Assembly: GCA_031216915.1 (NCBI GenBank) | Contig: CM062296.1 | Span: 58,030,584-58,094,583, forward strand | Reading direction: 5' to 3' | DNA from: Pictodentalium vernedei | Taxonomy: Eukaryota; Mollusca; Scaphopoda; Dentaliida; Dentaliidae | DNA length: 64,000 bases | Shown: positions 20,748 through 32,679 of the stretch, piece after piece | How positions within the stretch are numbered: the stretch's first letter is position 1 | Layout of the letters: every line of letters starts with the position of its first letter | Position numbers and translations under genes: made by a program | The notes under the pieces: generated by a model | What the model was told of the DNA's origin: nothing | What the model saw: the letters and a program-made list of their open reading frames with translations, nothing else | The model's database searches: none

Positions 20748-21937
20748 CAGTAATAATTTAGATGACGGAGATTGAAATAATTTTGACATAAATTTTACAA
20801 GTTGCATCTTTGCGTCAATATATAATGGATATTGTCCAAGTTCAGCTCTAACTGCGTGATTTACTGTTTACGCCAAGTATAGATCGTAGAATTGAAGTTG
20901 TACACGTTCACATGGGGTAGTATCAAAATTGATTTCATTTATCTCAGAAGCCCAGAGTTCACTTCCATACATAAGGATGGGTTTTATTAGAGAATCGAAC
21001 AATTTTAACAAGATGCCAATAGAGGGCGACCATTTCTTCTGAAAGGTATTAAATAAGCTATGTAAGACCTTTCACCCCTTCAGCCTTAGCTCCCTTTGAG
21101 TGATTTGTAATTTACCATTGGATGAGAAAACAAGTCCAAAGTACGTATATTCGGGAGTATAATCGATTGTTTGTGTGCCGATCTGAAAGTTAGGAAGATT
21201 AGTTTTTTTTCGAGAATTGAAAAGGATGACCTTTGTTTTATCAACATTAATGATCAGTTTATTTTCATCGCAATATTCGGGTAATTTGTTAAATACGTTT
21301 TGGACTCCATGTGGAGTGTCCGAAGAAAAGGCTAAGTCATCGGCAAACAAAAGATGTTTTAGTGGTGAACCATTAATGATGATAGGGGAGCAGTCGTCAT
21401 TAAAGCATAAGCCCAAGTCATCAATGAAAATTTTAAAAGGTGTCAGCGAGACAACACAGCCTTGCCTTACGCCGGTGGTCGATAACCGGGGTGGTCCTAT
21501 ACCCTGGGTGGTTTCTACGTGGTAGTAACTTGACTGGTACATAGATTGCAGAACTTAAAATATATTATTGCACACACCTAAACGTTCCAGTTTTTCGAAC
21601 AGACGCGGCCTATTTACTGTGTCGAAGGCCTTCTTAAAATCAATAAACACCGCATACAACGGCTTTTTTTAATACCGTGTATTTGTTGATGATCGCTTTA
21701 GGAATAAAAAGACTATCAATCGTACTTCGTCCCGCCCTAAATACGAATTGGTTCTCGCTTATAAGATTGTTGTCTTCTGTGAAGGCATTAATCCTCTCGT
21801 TTATCACCTTATTAAATAATTTGCCTAACGCGTTACTCACAGCGATAGCTCTCTAATTGGCTGGATCGTGACGGTCCCCTTTTTTGTATATTGTTGTCAA
21901 AACAGATTTGCTCCAATCCACAGAGAAGTGATGAGAC
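20748..21937 (-). pseudogene. Retrotransposon reverse transcriptase core
   Basis: From high to low coordinates: LGKLFNKVINERI and ENQFVFRAGRSTIDS (RT motifs 1-2), FIDFKKAFDTVNR (motif A, catalytic Asp), GVRQGCVVSLTPF (motif B), HLLFADDLAFSSDT (motif C, FADD) and EYTYFGLVFSSNGK (motif D/E region). It then continues to NHAVRAELGQYPLYIDAK. Motif A is out of frame with motif 1-2 because of a shift at the T run near 21665, and a TAA ends the frame near 21555. Catalytic residues are visible but the protein cannot be made. A relatively intact, medium-aged copy. Confidence 0.88.
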
Positions 21938-21945
21938 TGAAATAC

Positions 21946-22502
21946 TAGGGCTGTCACGATTTTTAAATTTAGGGATCGATTAATCGTCGCAAATAATCGA
22001 TGATAATCGATTAATCGTACCTAAATGCCCACCCCCCCCCCCACCCCCTCTCTCGCTCTTCGAAGCTGATAAAAATGAAGTTCAAGTCAGTTGACCTACA
22101 TCAAGGAAACAACGAAGACGATCCTGTTTTAAGGTATATTCAAAGCTTTGATGTTCTGAACTTTTGAACCGTCAGTGTAACAATCAAGACCGGTCGGCAG
22201 TTGCGAACTTCGCAACAGCCGACCGGTCTTGATTATTACACTGACGGTTCAAAAGTTCAGAACATCAAAGCTTTGATGAATGCACCTGAAAGATAATTGC
22301 TTCCAACAGCTTCTTGGGGGTTTAACATCGATATTCTTAACTCTTTACCTTTAGAAACAATAGTTTTTTCATCAAATTTTCTTTTAATTATTACACGTCT
22401 AAAACGGGATACAATTTACTGATTATTCGACAACGAAAAATACTAATCGATTTCGCCGTGACCGATCAACAGTCGATTAATCGATTAATCGTGACAGCCC
22501 TA
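21946..22502. mobile_element. hAT-type MITE, family hAT-1 (copy 1)
   Basis: TAGGGCTGTCACGAT termini in inverted orientation, with a perfect 8-bp duplication TGAAATAC at 21938-21945 and 22503-22510, as in hAT transposons. A ~65-bp-arm hairpin (centre GACCGGTCGGCAGTTGCG) fills 22133-22287. It sits in the RT coding region just before motif 1. Confidence 0.95.
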
Positions 22503-22510
22503 TGAAATAC

Positions 22511-23277
22511 TTGATTGAATAATTTTATACAATGATGTACGATATATGGCGTTAGGCTTTTCCGAAGTTCATTAGAAATGTTGTCATCGCCTACAGCTTT
22601 TTTATTTTTAAGTTTCTTTATGGAGTTGAGTATTTCGGTGGCCGTGATTGAATCGTTATTTAGAGGATATTGGGCTTGAACCATCCCCACTGAACTTGTT
22701 TTTATGAACGATGCGTTTTGTGGTTGACACAACAGAGTACTGAAGTAATCAACAGCTCGATCTGGATCTAGGTGGTTTTCCACAACACTATTTGTGCGCA
22801 AGGTGCTAATAGCCTACCTGTATACTTTCGGGTCAGTTGTCGTTAAATTGTCGAGTTTGTCACACAATTCCTTGAAGTGAAGTTTTGACTTTCTTTTTGT
22901 TGCTTTCTTGTAAGCTTTTTTAGCAGAGAAGAAATTTTGGATGAGAGAAGTGTCAAACGGATTTTGTTTGAGAGAAGTCAAGGCACGTTTCAATGAAAAT
23001 TCCAGGTCCTTGCATTCCTGATCAAACCATTTCCGTTTGGACCTCTTTTTCATAGAGGAATGGGGAGTTAGTTTTGTTGCATATGTGTTTACGTCGGCTA
23101 TAATCTCGCGACAGTTCCAGACCACGTTTTCTGTTCCATCTTTGTTATTTGGGTATGTCTTCATCATAAATCGCTGTGCTTTAATTTGTAGATCGCGGTT
23201 ACAGAATGCTTGTCTAGACTTTCCTGCGCTATCGGGTAGCCACTTTTGCCTGAATGATGGTTTTACATACAGTTAAA
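22511..23277 (-). pseudogene. Retrotransposon linker and RT N-terminus
   Basis: Reads from VKPSFRQKWLPD at 23277 through KRSKRKWFDQECKDLEF to an RT approach segment (YFSTLLCQPQN; SIKKLKNKKAVGDDNIS). The K-x-K-K-A-x-G-x-D-x-I-S motif is RT domain 0/1 of non-LTR elements. It is cut by the hAT MITE on one side and the family C MITE on the other. A frame change near 22805 is probable. Confidence 0.8.
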
Positions 23278-23279
23278 AC

Positions 23280-23583
23280 TAGAAGTCCTGTCCTGAAATG
23301 CGCACAAATAGCACGTCGATTTGCGCGTTAATCTACGTGTTATGACGATAGTAAGGCTATCAAATTCTGCACATACGGCCTGTGCACAAGCAAAGTTTCA
23401 GCCAATGGACCTCCGGGTAACCCGGAGGTCCATTGGCAGGAAAATTGCTTGTGTTTGCTATGGGTGACAAGGAGAACCTGCCATGCTTAGAGTGCCATTC
23501 GATATGGCAATTTCGCGCAATTCCTACGCGCAATTAAGCCTAGATAAGCGCACAGTTCGTGACAGGACTTCCAGTTTTAACTG
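23280..23583. mobile_element. Tc1/mariner-like MITE, family C (copy 4, inside the LINE)
   Basis: TA flanks (23278-23279, 23584-23585) and CAGTTAAAACTAGAAGTCC ends, with perfect central palindrome. It divides the endonuclease from the linker region of the retrotransposon. Confidence 0.92.
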
Positions 23584-23743
23584 TAGACATATTTAGTATT
23601 CGCCCTTTTACTGATAACACTTGTGTATTTTAAGTGCGGCTAAGTTGACTGTGGTCTGAATATTCGATTAGCGATTTCACACAAAAGTAGTCTACATCTG
23701 AAAAATGCTTATCTGATATTATAATATATTAGATGTCACGTGA

Positions 23744-23790
23744 CCCCCCCCCCCCCCCCCCACACACACACATACTCACACATATAATAT
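23744..23790 (+). repeat. C run plus (CA)n
   Basis: About 18 C followed by CACACACACA, immediately beside the hairpin MITE in the LINE. Confidence 0.9.
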
Positions 23791-23935
23791 AATAAATATA
23801 GCGTGACTTTTGGTTGACTATGCCAAAATAGTGGTCCTCCAGGAGAGAATAGTCCCTCCGCTACGCGTCGGGACTATCCTCCCCTCGATACCCACTATTT
23901 TGGCATAGTCAACTCAAAGCCATGCTATATTTATT
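23791..23935. mobile_element. Hairpin MITE, family D
   Basis: AATAAATATAGCGTGACTTT and a near complement bound a 145-bp element that folds along its whole length (GACTATGCCAAAATAGTGG arms, then GGACTAT/ATAGTCC inner arms). It interrupts the endonuclease between GASVVDF and SDKHFSDVDY. The single copy and A/T-rich ends leave the duplication unclear. Confidence 0.75.
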
Positions 23936-24664
23936 AAGAAGTCTACAACACTGGCACCATTATACTGACAACTTGTAAAGTTACCCATATAACCCCAAGG
24001 AATTCTGCCGTTAATTATTCTCATTTTGGTAGCCCGACACATGGAAAGAAGTTGTTGCCCATACGTGTTTGTTCGTTTATCTAGGCTTTGACGTTTTGAC
24101 GTTTTTCACATTGATCAATTGTATAGATGTCGGGGAGGTGGGGGAGGGGGGGGTGCTTGTCGCAGTCATCTGTAATATAATCCGGCAGTTCTCCAGTGCG
24201 TGAATTACAATCTCCTCCCATAATGATTAGATCGTTTTCCCCACGCAGCTTAAGTTTTTGCTCTAGGTTTCCGTACACAGAATCCAGTTTTTTCTCGTGA
24301 TTGCCAAAATGTTGAGTTAGATGGAGGAATATAAACTGAGACAAAACAACTGTTGCATTCATATTAAATATTTCCCCATCAAATTCTACCCACATCAATA
24401 GATCATCGATGGAATCAGATTTTCGAAAGAATGGTTTATATTTATCAAGATAGTAAAAAGCAACACCGCCTCGATTAGACTTGGTGTTGTTGCGGCACAT
24501 ATCTAGACATGTATAACCCGGCAACGTAATGTCAGTTGTTTTACAATGCCAAGATTCGGACAAACATAACAATCTATACTTGTTTAACAGGGAGATGAAT
24601 TCAGGGGCCATCTACCTTGTGTACGAAATCCGAAACGTTCCAGGCTGTACAGGCTATTTTCTTT

Positions 24665-25627
24665 TTACTTTTTCTTAAGTTTCCTACACACATACTCTTA
24701 ACAGAAAAAAAACTATTTACATAGCGTGCATTAATTAAATGCTATAGGAACACTGAGAACCGAACATAATAATTATGAGTGAACACTGGCATACCCCCCC
24801 CCCCCCCCACACACCCCCCCACACACACATACACAGTACACACATACACACACGCGCACACACAGGCGCGGGTATTTACACTCTTGTGATTGGGACACCA
24901 AGTCCACATGGCAGATAACTATAACGATGACAGGGATTTATTAAGTCTGTCCTGTGAGTAAAAAAGTAGCGTTGATTGTTAAATGGTCATGGTGGAAATA
25001 TTGTACAGTGCAGTGTTCACTTTACGCAATCAAATTTAGAAGATGGACTACCATCAGACTACCGAAACTCGAAATATAAAAAAGCGTGTTTACAGTCCAA
25101 ATCCCTGTAGTAGGATGGATAACTGCTTGTTCAAACAAGCACGAATGAGCAATCATCCAATTGACCATTTCCGTGCCTAGGCGAACAAAAAGCCATAATG
25201 CATGAAGGGCGGTATAAAAATGAGAGGAGTTTGAACTTAATTAGAATAGTTTATATATTTTAGAATATTACATAGTTGTTGGCGAACAAAAGATATGTCA
25301 TTATTTCGACTGTATTGAGGCAAGTCAAACAGGCTGGGCGCAGTACGCACCTGAGTTGAACGTTTCACTGTATCTGCAAATTTGTTGATCTGTTCATATG
25401 TATGTTCGTTACGGCCATTCTCAGTAGCCGTAAATACTCACCGTGGTATGTACCATATATCACTTCCTTTTCGTGCGTTTTGATTTGCAAAAGGTATGAA
25501 CTGTCCGACACGATGTATGCTTGAGTGGTGAAGGTTTCTTTAAATCCCAGGATACAAACAGTTGAACGTACGTATTAGCTTTTGCACAAACGAGTTCAAA
25601 GCTATTAATGTTGAACGACACTCTTAC
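24665..25627. other. GPCR intron; C run and CA repeat
   Basis: Upstream of the LINE a C run with CA and CACAC repeats occupies about 24795-24870. The rest, to the GPCR exon, is unrecognised. It may include the 5' end of the LINE. Confidence 0.4.
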
Positions 25628-25776
25628 CTTAACATGTTGGCGTGCTACTCTTGCAATACGGATATAAAGGAGTATCATGGTGATCAGTGGAATCCCCAGC
25701 GCCAAAGCAAACAATAAACTGATGCGCTTCACCCCGAACATCTTCTCGTACATACATTCATGTTCGTAATCCTTTA
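25628..25776 (-). CDS. Class A GPCR, exon 3 (ECL2 to TM5)
   Basis: Acceptor ATTTCAG precedes 25776 and a strong donor (AAG|GTAAGAG) follows 25628. The exon starts with two bases of a split codon (phase 1) and ends in phase 0. It encodes KDYEHECMYEKMFGVKRIS and a helix with GIPLITMILLYIRI. The ECL2 cysteine (HEC), which normally pairs with the TM3 cysteine, is present, as are the TM5 proline and tyrosine (P5.50, Y5.58). The basic start of intracellular loop 3 (ARVARQHVK) closes the exon. Phases fit exon 2 (39581-39803) upstream and exon 4 (5520-5689) downstream. Subfamily not determined; amine-, adenosine- or melatonin-like receptors have similar layouts. Confidence 0.85.
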
Positions 25777-26058
25777 CTGAAATATGATATGATAAGCCAT
25801 TCAGTGGCTAGTCTCGCAAAAATGGATTCTCTGAATATTAATTTCACTGTCATGGGTACATAACAAGTGCATTTAGGCCCCATAAAGTAAATCTTCTGTT
25901 TCTCAGGCCATTTTTTGTAAAATTGCATGTCGCGGGCGGTTTTTTATTTATTTTTTTATTTTTGAAATTATTTCTGTGACATCAAATGTTCATGTTCTCG
26001 GTTTTATGTTTTAGGCCTCATAATGTACAGAGTAGCATGGGTGGTGGTGTATTTCGTC

Positions 26059-26119
26059 CCTTGAGTGCAACAAAGCTTTGTCATGCTAAAGCATGGCAAA
26101 GCCTTGTCGCACTCAAAGG
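26059..26119. repeat. Hairpin, ~28-bp arms
   Basis: CCTTGAGTGCAACAAAGC pairs with GCCTTGTCGCACTCAAAGG. A fragment of the same sequence is at 17655. Confidence 0.8.
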
Positions 26120-27073
26120 ACAAATTTATCAATTTTAATAACTTGAGTAAAATATCAGACATTTAATTTTGTTTTTAAGTTTACATTGGTTTATACAAAG
26201 AGTACATGCGGCAGCCAAACAAGACCATGCGGGAGGGCCTGAGAAACAGATTTTTAACTTGTTGAGGCCTTAATGCTCATTTCTCAAATAAATGATGGAG
26301 TTTCTCAAATGAATGATGCAGTTGGGCGAAAGTGAGTGGTTCGGATTCAGATTCTTTATTTACGGTATACATATATAAACATTATACAAGAGTAACAAAT
26401 AGCATACCGTGGGAAGAAGTGGCATAACCTGATTGACTGTCTACCCTGTCACCCCATCAAGGAAAGAGAACGCGCGAACAGACTGTGACCGGATGGGTAA
26501 ACATGGAACGGCCCATCTTATCTGTGATAGGGATGCCGGTTTTTTCCGATCCTTGGCTCGAAACTATGTTCTTGTGTAAAAAGCCTGGATAAAGAACCAA
26601 CAGGAGGGTGGTGTTTCTGCTTAGGCAGAGAGCAACCTGCTTGCCAAATTATCTCCATTGTTCTGCGCAAAGTTCAAGAGCCAAAATCAGTCAAATCGAG
26701 TGGTTAATATCGTTCCAAATTGAGAAGATCATGATCTTTATAATTGGACGAGGGGTGTATTTCGGCGGGCTCACCATGGGGGGCGGGGGGGGGGGGGGGG
26801 GGTGGCGAATTCCGTAAACTAGCTGACATCATTTAGGTGTGGGCCAGTTCACCACAAGTGACTCACCATGATTGGCCGACCGACTTGACCAAGCACTTGC
26901 TTAACCATTAACTCTGGTGGAATATTCCAAGTAAGTTCAAAGCCAGCAGTATGAAGAGTCCATATTCAGTATTTGGGGATAGACCAATTAATATCCCCAA
27001 CGTGCAGTCATGATGCTGCACGATGAACATATTGATTGGTCAACCCCACACATTAGCTAAACAGACCCTCCAC
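26120..27073. other. GPCR intron; G run
   Basis: No exon seen. A G run with one C lies near 26779-26801. Confidence 0.4.
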
Positions 27074-27323
27074 TTAACCCTTTACCCAACGTAACGGCCA
27101 AAACCGGCCAGCGCTATTCTTAAAAATCGCAAATTAATTTTCATTATTTTTTCATTTTTTCTCAAAAACATAGGTTATGACCCCTCATTGGAACGAGCTC
27201 GTCGAGCTCGTTCCAATGAGGGGTCATAACCTATGTTTTTGAGACAAAAAATGAAAAAAATTAGTTATTCAAGAATTTTTTTTTGCAAGTGTCGTCTGCT
27301 TTTCATGTTAGGTAAAGGGTTAA
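27074..27323. mobile_element. piggyBac-like MITE, family A (copy 8, reverse)
   Basis: TTAA flanks, CCCTTTACCCAACGTAACGG start, perfect central GGAACGAGCTCGTCGAGCTCG palindrome, GTTAGGTAAAGGG end. In a GPCR intron. Confidence 0.92.
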
Positions 27324-28764
27324 TGAAATTATGAGTGAGATAAACAAAAAATATGTTCGTTCACCAATGAAGCAAGTTGGACTTTTCTTCAGTGGCAATA
27401 AAAGAAACACACATTTTTTTGATGTCACGTCGAATTGAAATATTTGGGTATACTTTAGAACATTTTGCAAATATAGTGAAATAAAAATTCGGAACATAAC
27501 CAGCTCCAATGACTTTGAGAGATCCATTTTTGTATTTAAATGGATGGCCTAATACTGTTATTTGATGCGGGTGAACGTTGTATTTAACTGAATTATTTTG
27601 AACTAAACAATGCTATCCTTTAGGTATGAATATTAAGGTTTTCTGATAAATAATTGCGCGTTGCGCCACCTACACTGTAACAATTGTCGTTAAATTGCGG
27701 CAGAGGTACCGGAACCCATTTGGGTTTACTTCTACCGAGAATATTACAGTGGAGCCTATTGCTAAACATTGTTGCATCACAGAATCGGATCCACTGTGGG
27801 GAGGGGGTGAGGGTAGTAACCCCGGGGCCCGAAACTTTGGGGGCCCAAATTTGGCTCCAGGTGTCCAGAATTCTTGGATCAGGCCTGGGCCTCCGCAATT
27901 TCGAAGTAAATTTTCCGCTGAGTGCCCTTTCCATAGTTAGTACCGTTATAACGTTATCAGCATTTTAGTTCTACACAACAGAACTAGTCGGTCTTATTAA
28001 TAACGCATTTCGGTTGTAATTTTAGACTGCATGATTTTTTGGAGTTACATCTTTATTAAATCAATTTAACATAAATGTATCACTTTAAGAATTGTACAGC
28101 CAAAAGCTATAAGTCTAGGTCACTGGATACGCATTTGAACTTGTAAATTTGAAACATGTTGCTAAATACGTAATTTTGTCGGTCAAAAAAATAATTTAAT
28201 CATTTCCCCGCCTCTGCGTTTGATTGGCTGAAAGCATACAGCGTGAAAATCGTCAAAATCGTATAAACAAATTCACGTAATGATTTGGAATGTCTACACG
28301 TTCGCACATCCGGTCCAACTTTAAAGACTCTGGAAGCCCCACCCACTCAATCCAATTGTCACCGCGAGGGCGTGACGGCAGACTGATAGAGGGATAACAA
28401 GCTTGTAAACAAAGATCAATGATCGATTTTTCATCGCCTCCAGTAAGCGAGAATATAATGATAATTTCTCGGGAACAATTGAATTTAATAAAATATATCG
28501 AAGTGGGAGACGAATAAAAGATCATACATCCAAACATGATTTTGGGGGAACTTAAAAAAATGCCTTTAATGATATTATTACGTGACTTGCTAAATATCTG
28601 TCGTCTGCGATCGAAAATCAAAACAACAAACAATTTGACAATGATTGACGTGACCTGTTTGGGGCACACTTTCCTGAGTTTGACTGTTGGCTTTTGCGAA
28701 AATTAAGTTTTTCGTTCACGTACACATAGTTTTTATATTTTAATATTACAGCCGGATTAAATTA
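27324..28764. other. GPCR intron, no gene supported
   Basis: A 138-codon open frame exists at 28253-28669 on the minus strand, but it shows no family motif or codon pattern I can recognise. The region is otherwise unassigned. Confidence 0.35.
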
Positions 28765-28923
28765 TAAGAAATAACTGTTGTTTTCCTTCAGTTTATGCGA
28801 TATAAGCCGAACATTTTCAGCACGAGCTTAATCATAACTCGCTACGCGAGTTATGATTAAGCTTGTGCTGAAAATTTTCGGTTTATATCGCATAAAACGA
28901 AGGAAAACAACGGCTATTTCTTA
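28765..28923. repeat. Long imperfect hairpin
   Basis: About 75-bp arms (GTTGTTTTCCTTC / GAAGGAAAACAAC outside; GAGCTTAATCATAACTCGC inside) with a 4-base loop and few mismatches. Confidence 0.88.
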
Positions 28924-29767
28924 AAGAACATGATTTTACATCCCAAAAGCAGCCAGAAGTCTCCATTTAATAACTGATTTCAAACTTGTAGTGGAGAGCC
29001 CCCCCCCCCCCCCCCCCCCGAAAATAAAAACAACTCTCCTTATCAACGCTCATGCCTCCCCGTGGGAACCCCGGGAAGTAATCAGCACTTGTTTACTGTG
29101 GTAAACCAGTTCCGCTTTACTAGTAAAATAGGACCCAGTCACCAATGCTTGTGGTGAAAGTCCTCTACAATGGGCAACATGTTGATCAACGATTGACTAA
29201 AGTTGACTTCATCTCCATGTTGTGTCACGATTAGCCATGGTGCATAAATATGTGACGTTAACCACCAACAAACAAACAAACAAACAACGCTCATGCCGAC
29301 CGCACCTGCATCATTGTCCCGTTACTTTCGAAAGGGGGCCCTTCACAGTCTTAGCCCTAGGACCGAATTTCCTCTCCCCGACCCTGTTGCATCATATGAA
29401 AACGTAGAGTGGAGTTTTCATGAACGGCGGAGCAAGGTTATTCTTTTGAAGAATGAACCCATTCCCACTTTTTGCGAAATGACATCCTCCATGCCGATGG
29501 CAAGCCTTGTTTTACAAGAATCAGTTTTAAGGCAGTCAAATTAATGTCTTTAACTTGCAACCTAATGGAATTATCGGATATAACAGCCGTTGAATAGGTG
29601 TACCCAAGAATTTGTCTTGGTGCCAATACGTGCCCTACACCACATTAACGATCTCCAAATCTCCCAAAGTCAGTAAACTCACTAGTGAGGCTATTTGCAT
29701 ACTACTGCCTATTGTATGGAAAATAACGAGCGAGAATAGAATAGAAAGAACACATCATCAGTGTTTG
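28924..29767. other. GPCR intron; C run and repeat I fragment
   Basis: C run near 28999-29018. At 29220-29265 CACGATTAGCCATGGTGCAT matches the outer end of the repeat at 58869-59455. (AAAC)n lies at 29265-29287. Part of 29290-29760 may belong to the CR1-like element that follows. Confidence 0.4.
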
Positions 29768-30775
29768 CAACAGGGCAAACTCCTCTCTCGGATTTCTCCA
29801 AAAGAACCTCCAACACTGTCCAAGGGAATGCCTAAACACGGCCTACATTGCACTTGTAAGGTCGATAATGGAATATGGAGCTATCATCTGGAACCCATAC
29901 ACAAAGAACGAGATCACATAACTAGATAGCATGCATAGAAAAGGTGCATGGTACATTACGAAAAAGAAGAGTGGTGTGCGACAAAAATCCATCAAGTTCC
30001 AGAACAAAAAGTGACACATCCGGGTGAAAAAATGACGTGGCATCTTCAGTAAGGAACAATAGAAGATCCGTAACTGTCCCAGCTTGAAAACAAACACGCG
30101 TTCTTTGCGTTCACAGCAACCGATTGGAACCACCTGAACGAAAGAGCTCAGGCAGCTAGCACACTAGAGGGCTTCACTAGGGCTGTCACGATTTTTAAAT
30201 TTAGGAATCGATTAATCGTCGCAAATAATCGATGATAATCGATCGGTCTCGTACCAAAATGCCCGCCCCCTCCCCCCCTCTCTTTGAAGTCGATAAAAAT
30301 GAAGTTCAAGTCAGTTGACCTACCTCAAGGAAACATCGAAAACGATCCTTTTTTAGGTACATTCAAAGCTTTGATGTTCTGAACTTTTGAACCGTCAGTG
30401 TAACAATCAAGACCGGTCGGCAGTTGCGAACTTCGCTACTGCCGACCGGTCTTGATTATTACACTGACGGTTCAAAAGTTCAGAACATCAAAGCTTTGAT
30501 GAATGTACCTGAAAGATAATTGCTTCCAACAGCTTCTTGGGGGTTTAACATCGATGTTCTTAACTCTTTACCTTTAGAAACAATAGTTTTTTCATCAAAT
30601 TTTCTTTTAATTACTAAACGTCTAAAACGGGATACAATTTACTGATTATTTGACAACGAAAAATACTAATAGATTTCGCCGTGACCGATCAACAGTCGAT
30701 TAATCGTGACAGCCCTAGGCTTCACATCTGCCCCAGCGGGTCATCAATGTCCGTCATGGTTTAGCCTAGTGGGGA
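29768..30775 (+). pseudogene. CR1/L2-like non-LTR retrotransposon, RT C-terminus
   Basis: The + strand reads NRANSSLGFLQKNLQHCPRE, then LVRSIMEYGAIIWNPYTK, LDSMHRKGAWYI, and after a frame change HAFFAFTATDWNHLNERA and STLEGFT. These correspond to the conserved end of CR1/L2-type RT proteins (A-N-S-x-L-G-F-L, L-V-R-P-x-x-E-Y-A-x-x-x-W-D-P, D-W-N-x-L-P, S-L-E-x-F). It is interrupted by the hAT MITE at 30178-30717, resumes after the second target copy, and contains stops. Confidence 0.75.
30178..30717. mobile_element. hAT-type MITE, family hAT-1 (copy 2)
   Basis: TAGGGCTGTCACGAT ends in inverted orientation and a perfect 8-bp duplication GGCTTCAC (30170-30177, 30718-30725). Same long internal hairpin as copy 1 with only a few differences. 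It landed in coding sequence of a second, different LINE. Confidence 0.95.
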
Positions 30776-31729
30776 CTCTTTTTTCGTATCTATACATTAG
30801 TAGTGGCAGTGGTAGAGTAGTGTCTTTATTTTCCTGACATGAGCTTTCCACAATACAGATACAAAGTAAAAAAATAACATAGATTTAAATTTTCACCCGG
30901 CCCAGTGGGCCTTTTTGTCACCTAAGACTCCAAGGTTTGACAAGAATGTGTACATGCTGCGGGGTAGTGCAAGATAATAATATTTGTGTATGACATTCGC
31001 TCTAATGCGGTCATACGAGCTGCAATACACCAATTTTCAGTCAAACCTCACAATCGCATGCCCGGGCACCCAGAGTTGCACAAACAGATACAGATACAGA
31101 TGCCCCTAAGTACTAAGGTGTACTGCACTCTCTGCTCCAGAAACAGCCAAACCTCGGTTAGACATCATTGCTAAGTCTTAAGATTCACAAGGTATGATAC
31201 GAATTATGGAAATTGACCAGTCCCTTAAGGAGTCTCGATTTGTTTTCAATAGATTTTATGGTGCGAACAATGATTATGAACTTCCTTGAATTTTTTAAGA
31301 TAGTCTAGATGAGCATGTGCAACTCTGCTTATTTTCAAATCAGATGGACCGCTTTGTTGCTCGCCTCAAAACTAGAGTTCGGTCAAAGTTCATACGTGTG
31401 GGTTAGATCGAGCATTATGCTGTTTGGTCGAGTAAACAAACCTTTTGCCAAAATAGTGGCGTCCAGGCTATTGAAGAACTGTGTATATACCAAAGTGTCT
31501 TTGTAAAAGAATACTGTAGTACAATGTGCGTTGTCTGAAAATGCTCTGGTGTAGCAAGCTGGGAGCCTGTTATTTTGGGGTGGTTTAGAACGATTGGTGA
31601 TGTACCACAGCACCCATCCCTGACTTACGTCATCGGAAATCGATTTTTGATGAAGTTATCTCCGTTGAAATTATTAAATATGTGAGGGAGGTCCAATTAA
31701 GACGCCAGTAATTGTTGATAATCACCTAT
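30776..31729. other. GPCR intron, no gene seen
   Basis: Unrecognised; may hold the 3' end of the CR1-like element. Confidence 0.3.
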
Positions 31730-31746
31730 GGCATCAGAAAATAAAA

Positions 31747-31844
31747 CCAAGTTTCTTTTAGTTTTCTTCAATAAACGAAAACAACAGACAGCTCTAGGAG
31801 CGCCTGTTGTTTTCGTTTATCGAAAATTACAAAAGGAAACTTGG
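31747..31844. repeat. Hairpin within the segmental duplication
   Basis: CAATAAACGAAAACAACAGA and its complement form the inner arms. The paralogue at 36916-37020 keeps the same fold. Confidence 0.8.
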
Positions 31845-32394
31845 CTTTTTATGGAACGCTGTTTAGAAGCAACCACTTCAAAGATAATCTGTAATTAAGA
31901 ATAGCTATCTGTATCACACCTACCAACACTACGTAGATGTCCACTTTGACTCTTTGTTTTTTTGAAATGTGTTTTTTGACAGTGATTTGCAAGTTTTAAT
32001 CTTCCAAGGGGAAAAGATAGCAAATCTCACGTCCTAGACCTTTCTATTAATGGAAAGGAGACTGTCTGTATTATATATCACAGTGAGTACACTGTCGATA
32101 TAATGATCAGAAAAAACGTTACAGAGCAGCAAAAGATGGTGAAATCACGGCTTTCTCATTTTTAAATGACTTCAATGGCGTATACTATTCAAATGTTTAA
32201 ACCGATTTGGACAAAATTGTGAAAAGTCAACTTCTGTTTTTTATCACTTTGCAAAGTGTAATTTACTGGGATTTCCGGATTTGATTATAAACGATAACGT
32301 AACAAGTGAATTATGCAATCAACAATTGGGTCATGTATCTGACCGCACAAACGAAGACGCTTTGTCGTGGGTGTAATGGGGACTTCATTGTTTT

Positions 32395-32640
32395 TTAACC
32401 CTTTATCCTACATGAAAAGCGGACGACACTTGCAAAAAAAAATTCTTGAATAACTATTTTTTTCATTTTTTGTCTCAAAAACTTAGGTTATGACCCTCAT
32501 TGGAACGAGCTCGACGAGCTCGTTCCAATGAGGGGTAACAACCTATGTTTTAGGGACAAAAAATGAAAAAAATAATGAAAATTAATTGGCGATTTTTTTA
32601 GAATAGCTCTGGCCGGCCGTTACGTTGGGTAAAGGGTTAA
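32395..32640. mobile_element. piggyBac-like MITE, family A (copy 9)
   Basis: TTAA flanks, CCCTTTATCCTACATG start and GTTGGGTAAAGGG end, central palindrome intact. Confidence 0.88.
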
Positions 32641-32679
32641 ATAATATAATTATCGTTAATAATGAAAAGTAATAAACAG

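Larger units (their letters stand above)
19400..24664 (-). mobile_element. EN-RT non-LTR retrotransposon (dead, with five insertions)
   Basis: On the minus strand the host element runs from an APE-type endonuclease (24664-23586) through RT (23279-20748) to a cysteine-containing C-terminus (20293-19412). It is interrupted by a hairpin MITE (23791-23935), a family C MITE (23280-23583), a hAT MITE (21946-22502), a CACGC-ended element (20294-20747) and a piggyBac-like MITE (19855-20105). Removing each insertion with one target copy rejoins the reading frame. Frameshifts remain near 24603 and 21665, with a stop in RT near 21555. The layout fits Jockey/CR1/I-like elements; the clade is not decided. 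Confidence 0.85.
23586..24664 (-). pseudogene. Retrotransposon APE-like endonuclease
   Basis: The minus strand shows TAWNVSDFVHKVD, then (after a one-base shift in a C run near 24603) LLCLSESWHCK, RGGVAFYYLDKY, IIMGGDCNSRTG, RTNTYGQQLLSMCRATKM and finally EYSDHSQL. These match the N-V, L-S-E-x-W, R-G-G-V-A-x-Y, G-D-x-N-x-R-T-G and S-D-H motifs of APE-type LINE endonucleases, which nick target DNA. The catalytic Asp of the GDCN motif and the His of SDH are visible. A hairpin MITE and a C/CA microsatellite interrupt the 3' half. Confidence 0.85.

Noticed and set aside
28253-28669. 138-codon open frame on the minus strand
   Set aside because: No recognised motif or splice context, and AT-rich codons; chance is as likely. 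Homology search would decide.
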